IMG/VR virus record: IMGVR_UViG_3300050119_000051
Location: 1 to 58,840 of that record
Source of the DNA: a virus
Strand: one strand, 5' to 3'
DNA length: 58,840 nt
Shown: one piece after another, positions 57,224 through 58,840 of the stretch
How the letters are laid out: each line of letters begins with the position of its first letter
Position numbering within the stretch: position 1 is the stretch's first letter
Translations under genes and position numbers: made by a program
Notes under the pieces: generated by a model
The model's database searches: none
What the model saw: only the letters and a program-made list of their open reading frames with translations
Told to the model about the DNA's origin: nothing

Positions 57224-57279
57224 TCATCCGGCCCACGCTTATCGACCTTGGCCCAGAATGATGGGTCTTTGATGCTCAT
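57151..57279 (-). pseudogene. N-terminal fragment of an HNH endonuclease
   Basis: 42 residues from ATG 57279. The first 30 (MSIKDPSFWAKVDKRGPDEC, then WPWLGYMKSSG) are the start of a phage HNH/DNA-binding family (FWAKVDKRxxxxCWxWxG). The frame then runs into the methyltransferase sequence and stops. A 15-codon frame (57276-57323) precedes it with overlaps on both sides. Confidence 0.65.
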
Positions 57280-57316
57280 GCCGCGATCAACTCGTTAGCC
57301 TTCGCCAGCAGTTCAG

Positions 57317-57604
57317 CTACCACGACACCACCTCGTCCTTGATCAACGCTGCCTGGGTGCGCATCACGCCACGCAGCAGCAGCAGCAGCTCGCGTCCTTC
57401 ACGGTTTGCGCTGGTCTCCTGATCCACGAACGAATGGCACCGACTGCAACACCACGCGCCGAGTAGGTCGGGACTTTCAAGGCCCATCCCAGAGATCCCC
57501 ACTTGGCGGACGTGCGCAAGGACAACTGTGCTGCTATCTCCATTACAAGCCGGAGACCTAACCAAACACGGCTTGTCGCGCGCGTAGTCCCGCAAGTTGG
57601 TCAC
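57317..57604 (-). CDS. YbcO-like (DUF1364) nuclease
   Basis: 95 residues from GTG 57604 with GAGGAAAG upstream. Pattern of DUF1364: DKPCLVRSPACNGDSSTVVL, AHVRQVGISGMG, SPDLLGAWCCSRCHSFVDQE; the Cys and His residues form an HNH/Zn site. YbcO proteins are small prophage nucleases thought to act in recombination or replication. Confidence 0.72.
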   Translation of the reverse strand: MTNLRDYARDKPCLVRSPACNGDSSTVVLAHVRQVGISGMGLESPDLLGAWCCSRCHSFVDQETSANREGRELLLLLRGVMRTQAALIKDEVVSW

Positions 57605-57614
57605 GGCGCTTTCC

Positions 57615-57797
57615 TCAGCGCCCTACTGTGACGCATGCGGTCGGCATGGTATTTTCTATAGGCATCGGTATCGCCACGATGAATGGAAAAGCCTTGATCA
57701 GCAGCAGTATCAGGCAGGCACCAACTAGACCAATGAACCACAAGGCCAACTGCCACAGGCCGTCCAGCGTCTCTAGTACGAAGCGCTTAAAGGTCAT
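57615..57797 (-). CDS. Small one-TM protein
   Basis: 60 residues from ATG 57797. LWQLALWFIGLVGACLILLL is a membrane helix. The C-terminal segment is semi-polar with one Cys. Start shares an ATGA with the preceding stop. Unknown function. Confidence 0.5.
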   Translation of the reverse strand: MTFKRFVLETLDGLWQLALWFIGLVGACLILLLIKAFPFIVAIPMPIENTMPTACVTVGR

Positions 57798-57889
57798 CGC
57801 ATGATCCAGATTATCAGGACCGTGACGGAGACCACCACCACGATCAGAGTGATTCTGCCAGATAGGGACATACCGGGATCGGGTCTCAT
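57794..57889 (-). CDS. 31-residue one-TM micropeptide
   Basis: ATG 57889 to TGA 57794: short basic start, then ITLIVVVVSVTVLIIWIM, a clear membrane helix. Overlaps neighbours on both sides by 4 nt. Confidence 0.45.
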   Translation of the reverse strand: MRPDPGMSLSGRITLIVVVVSVTVLIIWIMR

Positions 57890-58065
57890 CGGCGCTGATC
57901 CCGTTCAAACTGGCCCTGCCAGTCCCGAGTATCCTCTGCCGGCTCCTGATCGCTATAGTCGTGATCGTCATTGAAGCCCAGGAACTTGCCGATAAAGCAG
58001 GATATGCCCAGTAGCACAAACGCGCCTATCGGCAGGCTGATCGCGAGTAAATTAAACCAGTTCAT
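57886..58065 (-). CDS. Small one-TM protein with acidic tail
   Basis: 59 residues from ATG 58065 (longer starts give no plausible N-terminus). WFNLLAISLPIGAFVLLGIS is a membrane helix; the tail is acidic (FNDDHDYSDQEPAEDTRDW). Unrecognised. Confidence 0.5.
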   Translation of the reverse strand: MNWFNLLAISLPIGAFVLLGISCFIGKFLGFNDDHDYSDQEPAEDTRDWQGQFERDQRR

Positions 58066-58195
58066 CTTCGCTCTCCTCATCATTCCACTGCTCTCTTGCC
58101 GCCTTCTCCTCGCGATCCGCATTCATCTCCGCCATGCTCTCGGCATCACTGCCGATATCGTCGGTGCAGTCGCCGTAGGACTCGTATGGATCAGC
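58052..58195 (-). CDS. Small acidic protein
   Basis: 47 residues from GTG 58195, overlapping the preceding stop; acidic throughout (IGSDAESMAEMNADREEKAA; DEESEDELV). Unrecognised. The last 14 nt overlap the next gene. Confidence 0.45.
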   Translation of the reverse strand, partial: ADPYESYGDCTDDIGSDAESMAEMNADREEKAAREQWNDEESEDELV

Positions 58196-58433
58196 CACGG
58201 GGAAACACCATCGGCACCTTGGGGCCGAGTACGTTGAAGATTTTGTCAAACACATCGGTGGTCTGGTTCGAGCCAGCGGAAGCACTGAAAGCGGTTTCGG
58301 CGTTGCGCGCCTCGATGCGCTCTTTCATCGCCATCAAGCGCTCCAGTTTCTCCACATCGACGGCAGGATTGAGGGCCGCGCGCTCGATCATGGAAAGCGT
58401 TTCGTCGCGTGCGACCAGTGCGGTATCGTTCAT
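58191..58433 (-). pseudogene. Truncated ERF-type single-strand annealing protein
   Basis: 80 residues from ATG 58433. Residues 1-49 match the ERF family N-terminal helix (TLSMIERAALNPAVDVEKLE, then RLMAMKERIEARNAETAF). ERF proteins are normally about 200 or more residues; here the core is missing and the sequence changes to SASAGSNQTTDVFDKIF and ends. Likely internal deletion with junction near 58285. It cannot anneal DNA as a full-length protein would. Confidence 0.55.
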
Positions 58434-58591
58434 TGTGTGTGCTCCGAAGTTTCTGACGCCCGATCCATTATGAAATCCTCGTACTCGCGGTCGTTGTCTT
58501 CGACTTCTTCGGCGTGGCCGGCTTCTCCGCAATGCGGGCTCTGTGCGTTGGCAAGAGGTTCACCGCAGTACGGGCACATCCAGTGGGTCAT
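58430..58591 (-). CDS. Small zinc-ribbon protein
   Basis: 53 residues from ATG 58591: MTHWMCPYCGEPLANAQSPH then CGEAGHAEEVED. CPYCG and HCGEAGH could form one zinc site. Acidic C-terminal half. Overlaps the next gene by 4 nt. Confidence 0.5.
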   Translation of the reverse strand: MTHWMCPYCGEPLANAQSPHCGEAGHAEEVEDNDREYEDFIMDRASETSEHTQ

Positions 58592-58595
58592 GGCG

Positions 58596-58748
58596 CTACT
58601 CCTTGCCGTCACTGAAACAATCGCCGTCGATAGGGTTACGCCAGCCCTCGTCATCGCACCAGCGGATGCAGCGGCCGATGAACAGGCCCGCATAGACCGA
58701 TAGGACCAGCGCTGCCATGACGATGGTGAAGGCGGCTTGAATGCTCAT
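58596..58748 (-). CDS. Small one-TM protein
   Basis: 50 residues from ATG 58748. MSIQAAFTIVMAALVLSVYA is a membrane helix; the C-terminus has two Cys (RCIRWCDDEGWRN). Start overlaps the preceding stop (ATGA). Confidence 0.5.
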   Translation of the reverse strand: MSIQAAFTIVMAALVLSVYAGLFIGRCIRWCDDEGWRNPIDGDCFSDGKE

Positions 58749-58840
58749 GCTGCTTCCGTGAGCCAAAGCCACTGGCAACCCGGCGCGTTCATGTCGATTA
58801 GAATTTCGACGACTTTCTCGCAGAAGTCGGCGAGCGATTT
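58745..58840 (-). CDS. 3' end of a gene that continues outside the window
   Basis: Open frame from the right edge to TGA 58745; the last 31 codons read KSLADFCEKVVEILIDMNAP and end LWLTEAA. Only the C-terminal part is visible; not recognised. Shows that the leftward arm continues to the right. Confidence 0.55.
   Translation of the reverse strand, partial: KSLADFCEKVVEILIDMNAPGCQWLWLTEAA

Overview
The window is a bacteriophage genome, or most of one, not ordinary bacterial chromosome. It carries a complete virion module: small terminase (likely), large terminase, portal, scaffold, HK97-type major capsid protein, P22-like DNA-stabilisation/tail-hub proteins and large ejection-type internal proteins. 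No tail tube, sheath or classic tape measure was seen, so a short-tailed (podovirus-like) virion is most likely. A serine recombinase and a Cro/CI-like regulator suggest a temperate lifestyle. The DNA is GC-rich. Sec signal peptides, a lipobox and long poly-Ser linkers of the kind known from polysaccharide-degrading Gammaproteobacteria point to a Gram-negative, probably gammaproteobacterial host; this is inference.

Layout. A divergent control region (221-315) separates a leftward unit, which starts at 220 and leaves the window on the left, from one long rightward series (316-49723). 49704-58840 is again all leftward, so if the molecule is circular or circularly permuted, the genome is one rightward and one leftward arm. 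Rightward order: regulator; two SF2 helicases, a gutted N6 DNA methyltransferase and a VRR-NUC nuclease (316-4437); a control region with repeats; RHH regulator and primase/helicase (4764-7170); a structured intergenic region and serine recombinase (7171-8125); small genes; packaging and head genes (9095-22471) with a GroES-like protein; a secreted/fibre block (22555-29024); connector, hub and ejection genes (29031-44370); a membrane/lysis block (44408-48528); a poly-Ser secreted protein and a Fis-like HTH.

The leftward arm (58840 down to 49704) is a chain of short, overlapping genes: zinc-ribbon, coiled-coil, one-TM and acidic proteins, a YbcO-like nuclease, and remnants of ERF recombinase, C5 DNA methyltransferase and a DpdA/TGT-like enzyme. 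It ends with two large exported proteins, a beta-helix protein and a lipoprotein, both with poly-Ser linkers.

Two themes stand out. First, the phage encodes six proteins with Sec-type signal sequences, three of them next to virion genes and resembling tail fibres or glycan-active enzymes. This suggests an exported glycan-handling toolkit. Second, at least five enzyme genes look internally deleted or fused (N6 MTase, SLT lysozyme, DpdA-like, C5 MTase, ERF), and two or three small genes look frameshifted. This is either reductive decay or an assembly effect. All family names come from motifs read by eye; no database search was run.
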